The notes beneath the pieces are model-generated. The model did not search any database and was not told the origin of the DNA. It saw nothing but the letters and a program-made list of their open reading frames with translations. The translations under genes and the position numbers were made by a program. This document shows positions 1-12,839 of a stretch of DNA of 64,000 nt, piece by piece. Position 1 is the first letter of the stretch; each line of letters starts with the position of its first letter. Location: positions 930,001-994,000 of the forward strand of contig OX485804.1 of NCBI GenBank assembly GCA_950295325.1, in the 5' to 3' direction. This DNA is from Polytrichum commune. Lineage: Eukaryota; Streptophyta; Polytrichopsida; Polytrichales; Polytrichaceae.

Positions 1-574
1 GATGCTCTTACGGTAATGGCATGTCACCCTCTGAACAATTGATAATTTCGAGATAGGCTGAACCTTTATTTTTGTTATCCTTTAGTAGGTGTACAGCTTG
101 GGGGGGCTATGGAGGCACTTGAGTTGGCTGCAAATTTGTTGTTGCTGTGGCAACAGATCATGTGGCATCACCCTTGGTGCCTAGCCACTTAGATGCTATT
201 GCATCTTATGATATTGGTACATATGGATACCAACTACACTAACTAGGATATCTAGTGTTTGATTATATTTAATGTTGTTACCACCCTACCCTGCTCAACA
301 CTCATTTTTAATTTCTTGACAGTTAGTGTTAAAAGATGTGTTAGAAGATATGTTGGAATTCTCCTTTTATCATGGTTTTGTATTTTTCAAATCTTTGCTA
401 ACACATGTAACTTCCACATATTATCATAGTTGATATTTCATGTTTGAGTTTACATTTGATGTCACTTACTTTCACAGGGTTATTGACATTTAGTGTGTGC
501 GTTCATATTTAGTGTATCAAACACTAAATATTGTATTTAGTGTAGTGGCCTGAATCTAAGGGCCGGTTTAGGAC
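1..574. other. Intergenic, no gene seen
   Basis: AT-rich DNA with no reading frame that looks coding. Around 480–545 the short string ATTTAGTGT recurs several times, resembling the ends of the inverted-repeat elements found elsewhere in the window, but no complete element is recognisable. Confidence 0.5.
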
Positions 575-1385
575 TAGTTTAGACTGTGGCAAAGAAGTTC
601 CCCGGTCAAGAATTTTAGGGGAATGGAGTATTATGATTGGCTACGAAATGGACTCTTCACCGGCCATGGTTTACACTACAGTCAACACTTCTCCAACATA
701 GAACTTCATACTTGGATGGATATGGTTGGCCAATATGGCAACACATTTTGCTATTGGGGGGGGGGGGTATCCGGAGGCCTAGTTTATGGGGCAACCTCAA
801 ACCCTTGAATAATAAACTTGACCTCCATAGAACTCCAACTTGAGGCATTTATTCAATTATTTTCCTTTTTCAATCTTGTACACACGGGGAGGTCACTCCA
901 TTGTCAAGTTGAAAACCACGTGCAAACAAAAAAAATCTACTTTTTCTAAGTTGCATCAACAAAATGGGTCAAAATTTTATCAAAAAAAATTTATGAGTAC
1001 ATATACATGGTATCTATTACATAGTAAAAATTGATAACCAAAATTGATAATTTGTTTTTTCTAGAAAACATACCGTTTCTAACTAGAATGACGCAGAATT
1101 GAACTAAAAAAATTACTAGAAAAAATGGAGATGACTACAAATTTCAAAAAAATATACAAAAGATAGTATCAATGGATATGTATATATAGAATTTTTTTAT
1201 AAATTTTAAAATTATCTATGGCATATAATATAGGGGTAGCAAACTTTGTTCACACGTGGTTTTCAACTTGACAATGGAGTGATATCCCCGTGCTTGTACA
1301 TCGTACCAACCATTGCCTCAAATAGCCTTTTCTTGGGTGGAAATTCTTGACCGAACGGTGTACTTCTTCGCCGTAGTCTAATAAG
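575..1385. mobile_element. Foldback element with nested inverted repeats
   Basis: Two pairs of inverted arms are visible. The outer arms, about 579–614 and 1339–1379, share GAAGT and CGGTCAAGAATTT in inverted order. The inner arms, about 877–930 and 1245–1300, share ACTCCATTGTCAAGTTGAAA and a CACGTG-containing end almost perfectly, with shorter matches (TTGAGGCA) out to 839 and 1321. The left side carries about 220 bp more between outer and inner arms than the right. No transposase frame lies inside. This is a non-autonomous foldback or MITE-like element, possibly two nested insertions. Superfamily is not assigned because target-site duplications were not resolved. Confidence 0.65.
756..767. 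repeat. Poly-G tract (12 G)
   Basis: Uninterrupted run of G. Similar runs occur at 5743–5752, 6115–6125, 29306–29317 and 58934–58943, and a run of 15 C at 35106–35120. They recur across the window and are prone to length error in sequencing. Confidence 0.9.
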
Positions 1386-1515
1386 TTGGCCTTGACAATC
1401 TCCTCAAACCATCAACTATATTTGGGTCTTAATGTGTCAACAAGTGAGTGTGTCGGTGCATTATGTAAGCTAAAACTATTAATAACGACTAACCGTATGT
1501 GATAGTAAGTAAACA

Positions 1516-1648
1516 AATAACACCACTTTGACTAATCATAGTGGTAGTTTAAGAAGGATATAAGGATGGTTTAAGAACAACACCAATATTGGTCAATCAT
1601 AGTGGTGATGGAAGAAGGACATAGGAGTGGTTTAAGAACATGTATTGT
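1516..1648. repeat. Two-copy tandem repeat, about 62 bp
   Basis: Two diverged copies in direct order share AATCATAGTGGT followed by GAAGGA and GGTTTAAGAACA. No coding frame runs through them. The surrounding 1386–1904 holds nothing else I can identify. Confidence 0.55.
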
Positions 1649-1904
1649 TATGGTGTTTCTTTCCTTTTCAACTTTTAAAAACTACTCCACACTCAATAAT
1701 GAACATAATTGGGAGGATCAATGTATTCAATTAAGAAGTCATCGAACATGAATTTCCAATAATTATAACTAAATCAGGAGAGATCCAATTTTTGTTGATG
1801 CTTCATGGTAGATATGCTATTGCAACACAAGTTTTGTTGTGGAAATCTAATTGGTGGAAGTTGGAGAGGATGAGTTCAAACCCAAATAACACCCACGCAC
1901 CTTA

Positions 1905-2255
1905 GCATTGTAAAGTTTATGGTATTAAGAGTCACATGTGTAATAGTGCCACTTACCCTATTTCGAGGCATATGCTAGGTTACACTAATGATCAACAACT
2001 TCACCATTGGTGTCACCTCATGACATTTGCCTTTGGTTTGCTCAATGATTTCTTCCCCTTGCATACTAAAACATAAAAGTATAATCTCAAGTACCCCAAT
2101 GTGCTACGCTAAACATCATGATGTAAATAATATTTTCACTTCAAAAAGTTACGAACGTTGGCACGTAATATCATATTGGCAATTAGCGGGCATGACACTT
2201 TGAGACCTCTAGGCATCTTGTTTAGGCCTTTCACAACTAGTGTATGTGACACTAA
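1905..2255 (-). mobile_element. TATGGTATT-TIR element, copy 1 (shortened)
   Basis: Reverse-oriented copy of the family also seen at 32695–33224, 35164–35764, 51970–52450 and 53692–54229. Shared strings include CATATTGGCAATTAGCGGG and GAGACCTCTAGGCATCT near 2170–2215, and the left terminus TTTATGGTATT followed by a CAC. It is about 180 bp shorter than the longest copies, so it has internal deletions, and the right terminus lacks the TATGGTATT string. No protein is encoded. Confidence 0.7.
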
Positions 2256-3690
2256 GGGCCACTTCACACACGAGCCAAGAACCATGACCATGAAATTGTG
2301 AGAGACCATAAGAAGTGTCCAAAGGCCGTCCCAATACACTTCCAAAGTCATGTAGTGTGGACACGGGCCCTCAAGTGCAGTGTGAAGACATATGTGACGG
2401 GGCCCTCAACCAAATGCTATTTCAATGCAAGGTCCTCACATGTGATAAAACAAAATGCATCAACAGTTGTGAGATTTCGGAATGCCATGGGCTCCCAATT
2501 TTGTCTTAGGCCTACCTCCAAGAAGTGGTTTTTGGAAATATAGTCCAAGTGGCCATGAAGCATGAAGCATGATCCATGTGAGGCCATGTAAGAATCCATG
2601 TAGACTTCACATTCACCTTGCATTCACTCACTCTGTCAGTGTGAAGTAGCGAACTTGGAGACCAGCTCCGTCTTTTCCACCAATGAGAGTGCTTGGAGTG
2701 CAACGGTCGCGGGCCCTCAGTCTCGTGTGTGCAGTGGCCCTAAATTCCATAACCAGTGTAGTCTGCTCAGCTTTAGAAGTAAAAGAAAGAAAGAAAGCAA
2801 GCCAGCCAGCCAGCCAGCCAAAATTGTCTGGTGTGTGTCCACGTGCTGACGTAATTAGGTCATGAGGTCGTGCCACAAAGGGTACCAAGGTCAATGCATC
2901 GTGGTCAGCTATGGGCTAAAGAGTAGAAGATGAGCTTGGTGGGGGGGCCCTCAGGCCAACACGTTTCAATGGGAGGAAAGTCCTTCACAAAGCTGGCTGC
3001 TGGGGCGGCTCATTGGCACCGGTCCATTGGCTATGCAATCGTCATAAAAAAAAGAGGCTCTCTTTTCGACGTGGTTCATTTCATACGTTGGCGGAGTCTC
3101 CCATGAGTTTGATCCTTTGCAAGAACTTTTTATGAAGTGCTCATTAGCTAGTCGTGCAGCACCAGAGTTCGGGAGATTTTTGAGCTCCAACCACCTAAAA
3201 TCCGCCCCTTCACAACTTGTACCGGTTTTTTCATGTTTTGACCGGTTGCAAACTTGTTGCCATTAATTTGGACCAGCCAGTATCCTATGTTTTTTTTTCA
3301 AGTGTTGGCTAATTTTCTCTTCATTGTAATGACAACTGGCCAAAAACTTGGGCATTGATAAGTAAGTTGGTTTTCCAATGTAGCAAAATTATATCTACAA
3401 ACAACATACATCATTTAACAACAATGTTCAAAGAACATATCAACATATAACAATAATCTGTAATGATATCAACATCCAACAACAATGATCGACAATTCAT
3501 TACATACAAGAAACAACAACAATGATCAACAATTTATCCATAGCAGGAGTTGAACCTGAAATAACCCATCAATCGGTCGATGGCCATGGATTTACTCTTC
3601 TATCATACCTAGGTCTTAAAATTTCACATTAGATTTGAGGCCATAGCATGATAAAAGAGTAACCTAACATACCATACTATATACAAAAAT
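2256..3690. other. Intergenic, slightly GC-richer, no gene recognised
   Basis: Short overlapping frames occur on both strands here, none with a recognisable domain. A compound microsatellite, GAAA units followed by five AGCC units, lies at about 2784–2820. The stretch 2300–3200 is richer in GGGCCC and GGCCC strings than its surroundings, but it has no paired termini that I could find. Confidence 0.5.
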
Positions 3691-3698
3691 GAAATTCA

Positions 3699-3881
3699 TC
3701 AATTGTTAGAGTCAAAATCAGAAGTATCATCTTCACCTTCTAGAGGAAAACGCCCTGAAAAGTATCTTTGTGGATGTGAAAACAACCATCTAAACTTTGT
3801 AGAGTTCCTCCATAAAGCTATAATGGCTTCCATTAGTACATTATCAAGATCATCACGAAGATCTTCCATAGACACATGCAT
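3699..3881 (-). CDS. Small open frame, unrecognised (60 codons)
   Basis: The frame encodes an acidic and aromatic-rich peptide containing SMEDLRDDLD near its start and SHPQRYFSGRFPLEGEDDTS near its stop. The composition looks more protein-like than neighbouring shadow frames. However, it is short, its start is not supported by context, and no adjoining exon was found. It could be the last exon or the remnant of a transposon protein. No function is proposed. Confidence 0.2.
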   Translation of the reverse strand: MHVSMEDLRDDLDNVLMEAIIALWRNSTKFRWLFSHPQRYFSGRFPLEGEDDTSDFDSNN

Positions 3882-3899
3882 AATACATTCTAAACGCTA

Positions 3900-6800
3900 G
3901 TTATCAACAATGAAATGCAATAATAAAGCAAAAGCTTTGCATGTTCGCCATTCACCAAATCGCTACAAGCCTATAACGAACACATAACCTAAACCCTAGA
4001 ACCAGATGATATCCAGCCCTAGATGAATCAAACCGGATGAATTCCGCCTATTTTACAATTCATCCGGGTAAAAATCCTCCTCCTCAAAATGGTTGCCGGT
4101 TGAAATCTGTTTTTATTTTTAAAAGCACCGATTTCACATCCTCCATTTTCCCAATTCAACCGAATTTTTCACAAAACCAACCGGATGCCATCACATTGAA
4201 TACCGGTTCTCCCTAGACATTGGTCGTGCATTGGAGTCGTGCATTGGAGTCAACTTTGAAAGCCGGGTGAAAACTCTTGGATTTCCTTTTGTCATCATCC
4301 ATTTCGTGAGAGAATTTAAGATTCAAAGTATGGTGTGCTCGTGAAACCCGTCACCCTGAATCCTGGATTGGCTTACGCAAGGCTAGATTGTCCACTCAAT
4401 AGATATAAGCTACATGAGTTTTCTAGTTGGGTATGACAAGCTAGAAAATTGATTTGTAATAGCCTGACACCACTCTTGAGTATGGTGCTTTAAGCATTCA
4501 TGAAACTTGGGGGACTTTATGCCTAACTCTCATACACACGTTCTAGCCAACCCGATGGGAGTTTGCTGCCAAGACTTCACGAATAGCTATGTAGTACATT
4601 TTGTATCAAATGTTTGTCTAATTGATCATAATAACAATGATGTTGTACAAATCCTAGTGAGAATGTGTCAAATAGACTATGTTGAAATAATTACTTTCTT
4701 GAACTATGTTAAAGCTTGATTTAGGTTGACATTCATATGGTGCCATGTTCAACGAAAACTAGGATTTAAGTAAATATGGACAAAAGGCTTGTCCAAAACT
4801 AATAATGCATTTGAGAGTATTTATTGCATAATTGAGACATGCACATTGCACAACAAATTATTGAGGGAAGAAAGTAAAGAATATGATGAAAATCTCAATT
4901 AGACATGCTTTGAGAAGCAATATGAATTAAGTAATTGACACAATGTGCATGCAACTAACATGTGCTACAACAAAGATACAATCCACATCTAGGAGTAGTT
5001 GTTGTTATTTCTATCATAAGGTCCGCCGATAGAAGTGCACATATAGAATTCCTTTTGTCTAGAACTCATGAACAAGTCTATATTTACCTAAAACATAGTT
5101 TAGAGTGGTCTTCGTGACTTGTCATTTAGTACCAAGCGTCATATGGCATCTTCTCTAGTTGCCACTCAATTATTGCAAGGCAATCGATGCGGTTGGATGA
5201 TAAATAATATGAGCTACATTGACATCTTACTTAGTGTCATGGTTTTAGGGTTTAGGGTTTGGCTAATGTGGTTGGAATCTAAATATTATTCGAAAAGCAA
5301 ATATTCTTTGAGACTTTTCAAGAAATTTGGACACATTTGAATATAAACATATGAATCTGTTGCTAAGTTAGATATTGGGATTGCCATTATTCTTTGAGAG
5401 TGGGAGCCATGTGCTTGTGGGACCCTTTTATAACAAATCCACGAATACAAAAGTTTCAATGACCATAACTATATACAAAAACCATAGTCTACAAAATACT
5501 CTCACGTATGTGGATGAGAATTTGAAAATTCTAGAATAAATTACCTTAAATTTTACATACAACTATAAATGATTGAAGTGACATTTGGCAATCCTTTTAT
5601 ATATGTTCATAGATCATTGGTTATATGCTTGTTATTGAAAACACTTTTGAAGTATCACAACGGGGATGACAAATATTTATGTATAAATGAAAACATATGA
5701 GCTTTTGGGGTAAGAAATATCTTTGGATGAAAAACCTTGAGTGGGGGGGGGGTGGATGGATACCCTGGCCTCTCCCCCATAATTAATACTACCCTATTTG
5801 ATCCTACGAAACTAGATGTGGAACAAACATGGCATCCCGTACATATACATTATAAGCCAACTTCTCACTATGAAATTCTTTGTACATCCACATGGTACCG
5901 TACAAACTACATGGAGTGCCCTCCCCAAGCTGTGTTTGAACTTTGGACCATATCCTTGTTAATAAGACCTTGGTATGCGAAGCATGTTGCCTAAGTGGAT
6001 AGCCTATGAAATTTAATTTAAATTTTGGGTAAGCACAATCTTGTGTCAGCCTATAGATCCAAGCATAATACTAATTGTAATGTCGTAGACCCAAGTGCGA
6101 GCAAAGGATATTTAGGGGGGGGGGGAGACATTTTTTGATAAGGAATTATAGATACCTTAGATTATATGATTTCCAATTTGTATCTTTTTTGGGGGGGGTT
6201 AAATTTACTTTAAAGATGGCTTTTTCTTTGTTGATACCATAATTATCACTCAATTTTGTTTTCCTACCCATGATTTATAAAAGACAACAACTTGTGCATG
6301 TATACATGTGGTGCCAACAACTACTTGAGCCCTCTAAGTGACACAAGAGACCTACAAACACTAGTCCAACTAATTTGTTCATAAAGGGCTATGAAAGATC
6401 TCAACCCAAAACACTACAAAAAAACACAAACATGGAGGGAAGGCAACATGTGAGAGGTGAGCAATGACCAATATACTTTCTGTAGTTGAAAGTTGAGGAT
6501 ATATGCATGAAGGTGTCCATCATGTAGTCAACCTTGAATAGATACATGAATACATAATACATGTATTTGCAATAAACCTATTTGGCATTTCTTTGCCACC
6601 GTGGTTATAGAACACATCTTGGTGAATTCATGGCAAGTGTTTCGCAAGTGCACTGCTGGACATTGCTGATGGATGGACATTAGGTTTTATTGTTATTGAA
6701 TACAAGGGCTATTATGACTCATATCTCATGTAGGGGATTGCCATAACCTCAATGACACAACAACAAACTTTGAGAGTTGTAATCTCCCATTTGTTGCTAT

Positions 6801-9800
6801 GCTATGCGTTATATGCGTTATATGCGTATGGATTGCAACAATTGTCTTGGAGTATCGGGTTTGTGGCAATAACAATAATTCAATAGAGATATAGTTGTAT
6901 TTACAATTCTCTTTTTCAATTGATGTATAGAAGGTGTCGGAATACCGTTTGAATTCTTGCAAATTTTACAATGCAACAATATCATGTATTTACATGATGC
7001 ACTTGACACACACCTGACATTGCACATGAAACATGTAAGTGTTATGTTAAGGAATTTATTTCCCATGTCCTTTGATGTTTGAAGACGGTTGAAACAAATC
7101 CCCTTTAAGATAACCTTGGAAACATGATGGGAAGTCAATTAAATATTTGCCAATAATTATAGTTTCTAACATGACTCCCGTCATCTTCCAAGCTTGTGAT
7201 TGACCTGATTCAATAGGTAAATCACACCTTTGGAAATGAAGGTGCAATTTACGACTTTCAATGAAACTTGAAAGCCTCTTGAGAAGTTACATTTTTCCAA
7301 AACTATGCCATAAGTTTATATGCTAACATGAGTCCTTGTCTCTCATGCGCTTCTACTTGTGTTCCAATTACATTTGTGAATTTCACCTTCGGATGATTTG
7401 TTGCATTGATGGAGGCTTCTAGGGATCTTCAAGACAAAACTCCTTTGGAAGAGATGACACTTAAGGAGTATGTCGTTGCCTCCAAGACTTTAAGTTCACT
7501 TTGTACTGAGGAGTTTGAAGTCTTCTACAAAATAACATTGGATCTGCAACTTCAATTTCCAGCTATGATACCTTATCCATATGTTGACTAGGAATGATGT
7601 AAACTAGGAAGTTACAACCAATAATTTATATGTTGACATGTGAGGAATTCTTTGGACTATCATCACCTAATGTACGGAGGCCTTGAAGTAACGCCTTCTT
7701 TTTGGTGACACCTATTTTTAATCCTCGAGCCGCCAACAAGTGAGTACAATGGGGCTATCGAGTAAGGTAGAAAAACCTATAACATGTGAACGACCACTAT
7801 TGGTGTAGTAGACTAGGGGTAGAACGATTCTTGTGTGGACCCAAAATGGCTAATTGTAAAAGTGGTGGCCTGAAAAGGGCATAATGATAGGTGATGTATC
7901 ACACCAATTGCAATCACTTTTGGGTGCCATTGAGTTAACCGTTTTGTGCACATTCGTATGTAAAGTAAGATATATTGATGCTCAAACTAGGGAGACTCTA
8001 CTATACAAGTAGGGGATTTAAATTACTTGCCTCTTTGAAAAAAAAATCTAACTATTAGTTTTCATGAAATCAATTCATAAAACTACTTGCATTCCTCATC
8101 ATTTTTTGAACTCCACCTCTAAACAATATTGCACAAATTTCCGGGAATACTACGTGAAATATTGTCACTCCCACATAACATTGTTATATAGGTATGAATA
8201 ATGTTATGTACCTTGTTTATAGTGACGGTAAGATAAATACATTCCATGGATAAAAAGAAGAGGGGGGTAATTTGAGTGCATTAGCATTTCTTTTTGAATT
8301 AAGAACCTAGCTACCACATGAAATTTGAAACTCCCCAGGGATTCCACGAGTTTCAAGAAAATAGCCAAGTACAAATGGATATATCCTTTTGTTGTTTGAG
8401 CTTTTGTTGGAGTCCACATTAATATTGTAATGTCATAATTTGAGACCGTTATAGGATATATCATGGAATTTCCATGGTTATAGGATACAAGCACATGATT
8501 CATATCTTCAATTGCACACCACAGTTCATATGTTACCATTTATCGCTCATTTTTCATTGCTCATTGCTCACATGATAGCAATCCTGCATAGACATACCAC
8601 CAACCTCACGCATATAACCTACAAACTTATGGAAATGCCACAAAGGTTACCGCCAACTAATATTTACTTTCTCAAGCCTCCAACAAAATCATGCGTACAC
8701 AATTTTGAGATCCACCACTCCAAATTCTCAAACCAAGAGGAAAGTCAACAAAGCTTGATTTGCCAATACCCTAAAAGTCCATGTAACCTCTCAACAACCC
8801 AACATATATGAATAGTAGAAATTTTGTGTGAACAATCTGCACATACATTACCTATATAATCATCATGCATACATTACATTACGCATATATTACTCTGCAC
8901 ATTACACACATACAACACTCATACTATAAACTTTAGCATCCAACCAATATAGAAAATGACCTCAACATGTATATGAAATATCAAAACGTTGTTTGGCATT
9001 CAAAACAATGGCAAGAGTTGCACAATCCAAAACCCTGAAACATGAAGTTGAACCTTAATCATGTAATCACGAAACTCTAGGCCAGTTACTGAGGATGCAG
9101 TTCAGGAGATGATATTTTACATTACAAACTATTGAAGAAGTTAAATATGGAAGAATCTAGAAGACATACCTTCACATGTCATGTTTTGCCAAAAAGAAAC
9201 ACCATCTCCTCCCAAGTCCTTTGGGAGTCCTTTGAATTGAGATTTTTTTAAGCTTGTTTGGCGGGCACAACGAGCAAGCATTCAACCTCTAAAGCACATG
9301 AGCGAGTGAACATAGTAAGCGAGCGCTCCTAAACCGAAGCACAACAAGCAAGCACTTAGCCAAGAAAGACTACGGCGGACGACTAGAGGAGATAACAAAA
9401 ACCTAAGGATGGAAATGAAAAACTGAGCTCAATGTTATTGAGCCTAACGATCCCTTTCAAAACCATATGATTGCCTCTTCCATGTTTGTCTGATGCCCTA
9501 TAATACCGTGATACCTTGCAAATAGTTCCTACTACCTAATACCGTGCATATGGTTCTTGAACCCTCCAAAAAAACCCTAAAGAAGCCAGCCAACTCTTCC
9601 ATCGCCAGATGATAGTACTTTTCATCCAAAGGCGACCGTTTCAACAAATCCATCCACATGTCCAACATACATTTTGCTTATTTCTCATCTAATGCCACTA
9701 ATTGGAAATGATTTATGTTGAACCTGTAAATTTAAAAATCAAACTTAATTTTATTCATGCTACTCTACATCTTAAAAATAATAAAATACCACGACTTAAA

Positions 9801-10055
9801 CCACATTGTACATTATATATAAATCCCAAATTCACATTTAGAGGAAGCTATTGTATATCTAAAAAAATGTAAAAATTATGTGTCTTGAATAAAATCCACC
9901 CTACATTTTCTTGCATGTGGTTGTGCTTGTGAGTATGTTTGGTCATGTGGGCAATCCAAAGGGTAATTTAATTCCCAAATAAAAATATATGAACAAAAGA
10001 GCAAGCGATATTGGGGCTCCAATTATTTGGAGTAGTTTGCTCATTCCTTTTGGGT
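3900..10055. other. Long gene-poor intergenic stretch
   Basis: About 6 kb of AT-rich DNA with only short frames (longest about 110 codons, on the minus strand at 8204–8539), none with a recognisable motif. A 13-bp direct duplication, TCGTGCATTGGAG, lies near 4223–4248. Poly-G runs occur at 5743 and 6115. Two small plus-strand frames, 5737–5994 and 7406–7591, have plausible composition but no support as exons. Confidence 0.5.
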
Positions 10056-10059
10056 GAAT

Positions 10060-10395
10060 AAATAAGGGTGGCTTACACCAAGGTCCAAGCCTCCAAAAAA
10101 AACACATAAAAAATAATTTAGTTAGGCGAGAGCAAAATTATGGAGCGAAGGAGTTTACAATAGGGTCCAAATTCAAGGTATGAATAAAATTGAAGTGGCA
10201 CTACTATGGCATCACTTTCTCGTCATATCTCATCAGTCCCAACTCAAGAAATTATTCCTCCTAGTTTAAGAAACCTATCTTCAAGCTTGGATCCAATCTT
10301 GAGTCCAAAAGTAAAGTTCATTAAACTTGGGGCGATTTGGACCCTAAGTTTCTTGAACCCAAACCTTAATGTAATCCCACCTTATGTTTAATATT
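10060..10395 (-). mobile_element. GGGTTTACA-type dispersed element, copy 1
   Basis: Read on the minus strand this matches 60826–61256 over most of its length. Shared landmarks are AAGGTGGG near one end, GTTCAAGAAACTTAGGGTCC, TTTAATGAAC, AAAGTGATGCCA, and TAGTGTAAAC-like text near the other end. The 60.8-kb copy has inverted terminal sequence, so this is probably a non-autonomous DNA element. The frame within it at 10206–10391 is fortuitous. Confidence 0.65.
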
Positions 10396-11271
10396 TGAGT
10401 GTTGTATGGCAAGGTAGGACTAGGAAAGTACTTGTCTATTTTAACCATCCACTGCAACCTCATGACAAGAAAATGCATAAATAGATCATTTTGGTTGTTA
10501 GCCAAAGATTTTAATTGCCAATTCTTTCAGGTGGGTGCAAACACGGTAAGGTGGACAACTATTGACCCATGCATAGATTTAAGTGGAAATTATTCAAAAC
10601 TAGATACTAGCTTCAAAATTTGTGGAAAAAAAGAATCATAAACATCTAAAATACATATTGATTTACAAAGCCAATTTTTATTGATTTTTTTCTTAGTAAA
10701 AATGTACATAAATTAGAAGATGGAGCAAGTGGTGTGCAACTAGGTGACAAATTTGAACAAGAAAATTTCTAAAATTTGTTTAAAATATGATAAAATAACA
10801 TTGAAAACATGATTTTTACAATTCTTTGGACGATGCCCTCAAGTTTATAATGCATTAAAGGAACATGAAAAATTTCAACTTCAAAATATTTAAGGTATTG
10901 AAATCTATGTCTGAAACTAGATTTAGCCTTTTTCTTTTGAGCATTATTTTCCATGACAAGCTTTGAAGATCTCATCTTGATGTTCTACGTTTGATTACTT
11001 AACACAACACTAAAGGGCACCGTGAAGCAGAATCCAATTTAAACAACATTTTGCTACTATGTATAGGTGTTTGACTCAAAAAATAGTATGGTTCTAGTAA
11101 TACACCGAATCAAATTTTTGATCCACTTTACCATGCTTGCACTCAAATCTACAACCAAAAACTTCCGCTTGACAACCACAATGATGTATTTATGCATGCT
11201 CTCATCATGAGATGCAATAGCGGACAAGTTGCAATGGATGGTATAGCAGAGGAACCCATAATCAATCACTT
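10396..11271. other. Intergenic, no gene seen
   Basis: AT-rich, with short frames only on both strands. No repeat partner elsewhere in the window was identified. Confidence 0.5.
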
Positions 11272-11620
11272 AAGAGATTTTGTGCGAAATCTAGAGAAAC
11301 ATAAGGTGGTGCAATAAAAGTTCCGTCTAAGGAAGATAGAAATTAGGTGGACTTCATTTTTTTTCTAGTAATTGTATTCCTTAGATTGAAATTATTACGA
11401 GGTTTTCAAGCCAAATGTTAGCCCGAACATATTACCAATGTCTAGAGTCTGCCATAACCACTCATCTTAACCGCTCATTCCTCCTCACTTAGCACTCAAA
11501 ACGAGGACATGTCTCATGATACTATTGGTTATGACCTGATTGAAATCAATCCCAACCTGAACGAAATTTGGTTCCCTAGAGACCGCCGATGGATTCCTAA
11601 TCGGGAATAAGCACCTCTAC
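11272..11620 (+). repeat. Dispersed repeat D, copy 1
   Basis: Collinear with 54479–54830 in the same orientation. Shared text includes GAGTCTGCCATAA, CATTCCTCCTC/ATTCCTCCTC, GTACTCAAAAC/GCACTCAAAAC, AGGACATGT and GGAATA near the right end. No coding frame is shared. Termini are not obviously inverted, so the element class is unknown. Confidence 0.7.
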
Positions 11621-11989
11621 TATAATTGGAATGGACAAGCTTTCACACCTTGGACAACTAACCAACTAATTCAACTATTAGTTAATTAGTTGCCTTTCGT
11701 AACTATAATTGTTCACGATTTGACATGCCAAAAGATCTACTTTAACTATAGTTATATCTAGTTAACTAAATATGTAATTAAGTAAAGTTGAGTGCAACTT
11801 GTTCACGGAATTATGCTGTAGTGTTGTCGTGTCACTAGTGTGTTATTTGTGTTGGTGGTGTACATGGAGGTTATTCCGGAACCCAACAGTGTGAGTGATC
11901 ATATAAAGGCGTTTCTTGAGGATCTTCAGTGGCCCGAGCATATTAAAGACCCTCAACTGAAGCAAATCAAAAGGCAAACTTCTTCCAAT

Positions 11990-12080
11990 ATATGATAATA
12001 CTTCAATTTTTTCTAGTTAACTATAGTTGTTCTGCACATTGGTTTGAAATTTTTCTAGTTAACTATGGTTATTTTAGCAG
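11990..12080. repeat. Short direct repeat with TAGTTAACTA
   Basis: Two copies about 45 bp apart share TTTTTCTAGTTAACTATRGTT. Related TTAACTA/TAGTTAA strings recur between 11,660 and 11,790, so this part of the ABCB upstream region is locally repetitive and palindromic. Confidence 0.5.
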
Positions 12081-12141
12081 GCAGTTGTCCAGGGTCTGCA
12101 AGCTTTCTCCTGAGTGAATTTAGTGTGCGTTGTGATAAGCA

Positions 12142-12279
12142 GTGTGGGCCCCGAGAATATAAGTGTGGGATGCCGCACTAGTGCAGATTGAGCCGCCTGA
12201 TTCAGTCTCAAATTCTCAATCACACTGATGAATCTGCACTTAGCTGGGCATCCCTGGGTAATATTCTGGGGGCCACATG
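12142..12279. repeat. Foldback hairpin upstream of the ABCB gene
   Basis: Inverted arms at about 12142–12190 and 12225–12279. Read outward-in, both contain GTGG(G)CCCC, AGAATAT, GGGATGCC and AAGTGCAGATT or TAGTGCAGATT. The loop is about 35 bp. It is either a small MITE or a structured upstream element. It lies about 350 bp before a TATA-like site. Confidence 0.6.
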
Positions 12280-12630
12280 ATCGATCGCGCGCTGCTTAAA
12301 TATGATCGCCTGAGCCGGAGCGGAGCTGATATTATAAGTTTCTCAGTAATAGTATCTTATATAAGGGAAGTTGACTCGACCAGCGAGATCCACGGTGACG
12401 TTCCTTCGTGGTGGATGGGATGCAGCACGAAGCTTCATCCCCACTTTCCACGACCCCGCAATTGACATGCAGACACACAACGTCTTCACTTAACTTATCG
12501 GAGCTGCAGTGATCCCAGGAATCGAAGGATGTCACTTGGCTAGTAAGTGGCACTGTAAAGTTCACTGCTAGATCCGCTCTGAGCCCACTTCTACATTGTG
12601 ATTTAACTTTTATATTACAGCGGTGGTGTG

Positions 12631-12640
12631 TATAAATAGC
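12631..12640 (+). promoter_or_regulatory. Candidate TATA box of the ABCB gene
   Basis: TATAAATAGC matches the plant TATA consensus and sits in a locally GC-richer stretch, with the next coding sequence about 900 bp downstream on the same strand. Initiation would fall near 12,660–12,670, giving a long or spliced 5' leader that contains the tandem repeats at 12,840–13,537. This rests on sequence pattern only. Confidence 0.35.
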
Positions 12641-12839
12641 AGAGCCACTGGAATCTGCAGGCGGACAGCCAACTAGGACACACCCCTCGGCCTCACTCAC
12701 GCTGGAAGACAAACAATCCTCCGAACATTCCCACCTGTCCTGTCCCCAATCTACGACTCATCATGTGGGCCTAACTTCAAGGGTATCAACAAGGATCAGG
12801 CCTACATTACCTAGTTCACCAATCCCGCACACAAATATG

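Noticed and set aside
3540-3595. tRNA-like match on the minus strand (GGTTCAACTCC box and pairing ends TCCATGG/CTATGGA)
   Set aside because: Only about 54 nt between the paired ends, with no D arm and no anticodon stem. It is too short for a nuclear tRNA; at most a tRNA-derived fragment.
12332-12712. 126-codon minus-strand frame upstream of the ABCB gene
   Set aside because: It overlaps the TATA-like site and is Ser/Cys-rich without a motif; it more likely lies in ABCB promoter DNA.
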